Of a DNA stretch of 8,474 nt, positions 7,093-8,474 are shown one piece after another; within the stretch, counting starts at the first letter, position 1, and each line of letters begins with the position of its first letter. The notes under the pieces were generated by a model. That model made no database searches. It was not told the DNA's origin and saw nothing but the letters and a program-made list of their open reading frames with translations. The position numbers and the translations under genes were made by a program. The DNA is from Phycisphaerae bacterium (GTDB lineage: Bacteria; Planctomycetota; Phycisphaerae; SM23-33), in assembly GCA_022866005.1 (NCBI GenBank), contig JALHTV010000283.1, positions 1 to 8,474 of the forward strand, given 5' to 3'.

Positions 7093-8226
7093 ATGGACTA
7101 CTGGCTAGACCTCTTCACAGGGACGACCTGGGATGAGTTTAGCAGGGCGGGGGCCACGATCAGCGGGTTCCGCGATCGGATGCGGCGAACGGTAGCGCGC
7201 ATACAACCGGGCGATGTCCTGCTGTGCTACATGACTGGAGTGATGCGGTGGGTCGGGGCGCTCGAGGTAGTTGGCCGCAGTGATGACCAGCGAGAGATCT
7301 GGTCTGTAGCTGAGTTTCCGGCCCGTCTCGAGGTTAAGCCCCTGATCATGCTCGAAGCCCAGTATGGGGTACCGATGGAAGAGCTTGAGGGCAAGGTCGA
7401 GTTTTACGAGCATCGGTCGGATCGGGGCAAGTTTAAGGGGTTCATCCGCCGTAGCCCGAACCTGTTCAGGCGCCCGGGCGACGGTGAGCTGGTCTTCCAG
7501 CTTCTTCGCCAGGCCGAGACCAGCCCTGTTCGACGGTCCGTGGACCCCCGCAAACTTGCCCGTAAGCCGTTGCTGAAGGCGGAAACGAAGAAGGGCAAGA
7601 AGACCGTTCAGACGCTGGTTAGCATCCCAGAACCGGATGAGGATCGCGGGGAGATGGTGACGGGAGAGGAAGAGATCGCTGCGACTGGTGCTACCCAGCA
7701 CACAGAGATTCAGTATCTCCTCCTGCGGCTGGGCGCTGACATGGGGCTGGAGGTTTGGGTGGCGCGGAACGACCGGGGCAGGTCTTTCAACGGGGTTGCC
7801 TTGGGGAACCTCCCCAGCATGGTCGAAGAACTGCCGAAGCAGTTCAACGAGGCCACACGAAGGACAATCGAGTTAATCGACGTACTGTGGCTGAAGGGCA
7901 ACTCTATCGTGGCCGCATTTGAGGTGGAGTGCACGACGGCTGTCTATTCCGGGCTACTCCGAATGAGTGATCTGCTGGCCCTGCAACCGAATCTGAATAT
8001 CAACCTGTACATCGTGGCGCCGGCCGAGCGAAAGGACAAGGTGGAGCAGGAGATCCTCAGGCCTACATTCATGCTCCGCGAAAGTCCGCTGGCGAAGGTC
8101 TGTGGGTTCATCTCTGCAGCCGAGTTGCGGGAGACTATCGACGCGGCGACTAAAGCGCGTCTGACATCGTCGCTCAATCCGGGTTTTCTCGCGCAGCATG
8201 CGGAATACTTCGGGGAGGAGGAATAG
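7093..8226 (+). CDS. EVE-domain / PD-(D/E)XK nuclease-like protein
   Basis: I do not recognise a named family for the whole 377-residue protein. Residues about 1-150 resemble an EVE domain, a PUA/YTH-like fold that binds modified bases: WLDLFTGTTWDEF, then RIQPGDVLLCYMTGVMRWVGALEVVG (about 37-62, given in part) and FIRRSPNLFRR near 139. Residues about 150-200 are a charged Lys/Glu-rich linker. Residues about 200-377 look like a PD-(D/E)XK nuclease fold: helix Glu205 (HTEIQYLLLRLG), Asp263 in IDVLWLKG, then AAFEVE with Glu277 and Glu279, followed by YSGLLRMSDLL and LYIVAP. The usual catalytic Lys of ExK is Glu279 here, so activity is not assured. No membrane segment or signal is seen. GC counted by hand on sample lines is 50-67%, against 70-78% in fmt-rsmB, and rare codons (TTA, ATA, GTA) occur, suggesting transfer. 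A modification-dependent restriction role is inference from domain pairing. Confidence 0.7.
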   Translation: MDYWLDLFTGTTWDEFSRAGATISGFRDRMRRTVARIQPGDVLLCYMTGVMRWVGALEVVGRSDDQREIWSVAEFPARLEVKPLIMLEAQYGVPMEELEGKVEFYEHRSDRGKFKGFIRRSPNLFRRPGDGELVFQLLRQAETSPVRRSVDPRKLARKPLLKAETKKGKKTVQTLVSIPEPDEDRGEMVTGEEEIAATGATQHTEIQYLLLRLGADMGLEVWVARNDRGRSFNGVALGNLPSMVEELPKQFNEATRRTIELIDVLWLKGNSIVAAFEVECTTAVYSGLLRMSDLLALQPNLNINLYIVAPAERKDKVEQEILRPTFMLRESPLAKVCGFISAAELRETIDAATKARLTSSLNPGFLAQHAEYFGEEE

Positions 8227-8273
8227 GCGCAAGCAAAGGGGCGATCTCTCCTGCGTGGGCTTCCCTTCGCACT

Positions 8274-8309
8274 CCGACCCTCGTTCGCTGAAGCTACGGA
8301 GGGCCTCGG
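8274..8309. repeat. Intergenic palindromic hairpin
   Basis: CCGACCCTC (8274-8282) can pair with GAGGG-cc-TCGG (8299-8309) through a 9-bp stem with a 2-base bulge; GCTGAAGC lies at the tip. No T-run follows, so it is not a typical intrinsic terminator, though it lies 48 bases after the EVE-nuclease stop. The core TTCGCTGAAGCTACGGAGG resembles short intergenic repeats I recall from genomes of uncultured bacterial phyla, so it could be a copy of a dispersed element. Only one copy is visible in the window. The rest of the 8227-8371 gap shows nothing recognisable. Confidence 0.4.
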
Positions 8310-8371
8310 CTAGCAGGGCTTACCTCGGCCTGTCGTTGCTTTTGCCCTGTGCTTGCGGCACTATCTCGGCC

Positions 8372-8474
8372 ATGGGCAAGCAGCCGGTGCAACATCCGCC
8401 GCACACTCCGCGGATCGTCAATCGCAAGGCGCGGCACCACTTCCACGTCCTGGAGGTGGTCGAGTGCGGGTTGG
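8372..8474 (+). CDS. smpB: SsrA-binding protein SmpB, 5' part
   Basis: The window ends after 34 codons of this gene. SmpB binds tmRNA (SsrA) and delivers it to stalled ribosomes in trans-translation. The visible N-terminus is a short Pro/His-rich lead-in followed by IVNRKARHHFHVLEVVECGL (residues 15-34). This matches the conserved SmpB opening, in which N-R-K-A-R-H is followed by an aromatic residue and then E-x-x-E-x-G. The ATG at 8372 places the NRKARH motif at residues 17-22, as is normal. No clear Shine-Dalgarno sequence precedes it. The gene is on the same strand as fmt-rsmB and, like them, serves translation. The full family length is about 150-160 residues, so most of the gene lies beyond the right edge. 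Confidence 0.88.
   Translation, partial: MGKQPVQHPPHTPRIVNRKARHHFHVLEVVECGL

Noticed and set aside
7031..8357. GCTTGCG at 7031-7037, inverted copy at 8228-8234 and direct copy at 8351-8357 flanking the EVE-nuclease gene
   Set aside because: These were considered as insertion-site repeats, but 7-base matches are expected by chance in a window of this size and GC content, and they do not extend further.
8336..8364. TTGCTT-N17-CACTAT before smpB
   Set aside because: The -10 match is only three of six and the leader would be very short, so I do not call it a promoter.
8227..8371. tmRNA or other RNA gene beside smpB
   Set aside because: The gap is 145 bases, too short for tmRNA, and no tRNA-like end or tag frame is visible.

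Overview
The window is a high-GC stretch of bacterial chromosome. The gene content suggests a planctomycete, perhaps of the Phycisphaerae type: a bacterial topoisomerase VI B subunit with a basic, histone-like tail, a large DUF6785-type polytopic membrane protein, and an RsmB with a long inter-domain segment. This assignment is inference from protein character; no rRNA or other marker is present.

Layout. Positions 22-486 (+) hold a small DUF2203 protein. A 169-base gap follows, with a hairpin and a possible promoter. Positions 656-2698 (+) encode a 680-residue integral membrane protein of unknown role. It converges, with only 4 bases between the stop codons, on a minus-strand gene (2703-4535) for the ATPase subunit of DNA topoisomerase VI. 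That gene is divergent from a plus-strand translation pair, fmt (4687-5634) and rsmB (5627-7006), which overlap by 8 bases. Next comes an unrelated gene (7093-8226) with its own clear promoter, lower GC and rarer codons. It encodes an N-terminal EVE (PUA-like) domain followed by a PD-(D/E)XK-type nuclease-like domain. After a 145-base gap containing a hairpin, the window ends inside the first 34 codons of smpB (from 8372, +).

How the genes relate. fmt, rsmB and smpB all serve translation: initiator tRNA formylation, 16S rRNA m5C methylation and trans-translation. The EVE-nuclease gene sits between rsmB and smpB like an insert. It is the best candidate here for an undescribed system: a single-gene, modification-sensing restriction or defence protein. 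The topoisomerase VI B gene has no A subunit next to it in the window, so its partner must lie elsewhere. All functional statements rest on reading motifs by eye; no database search was run.
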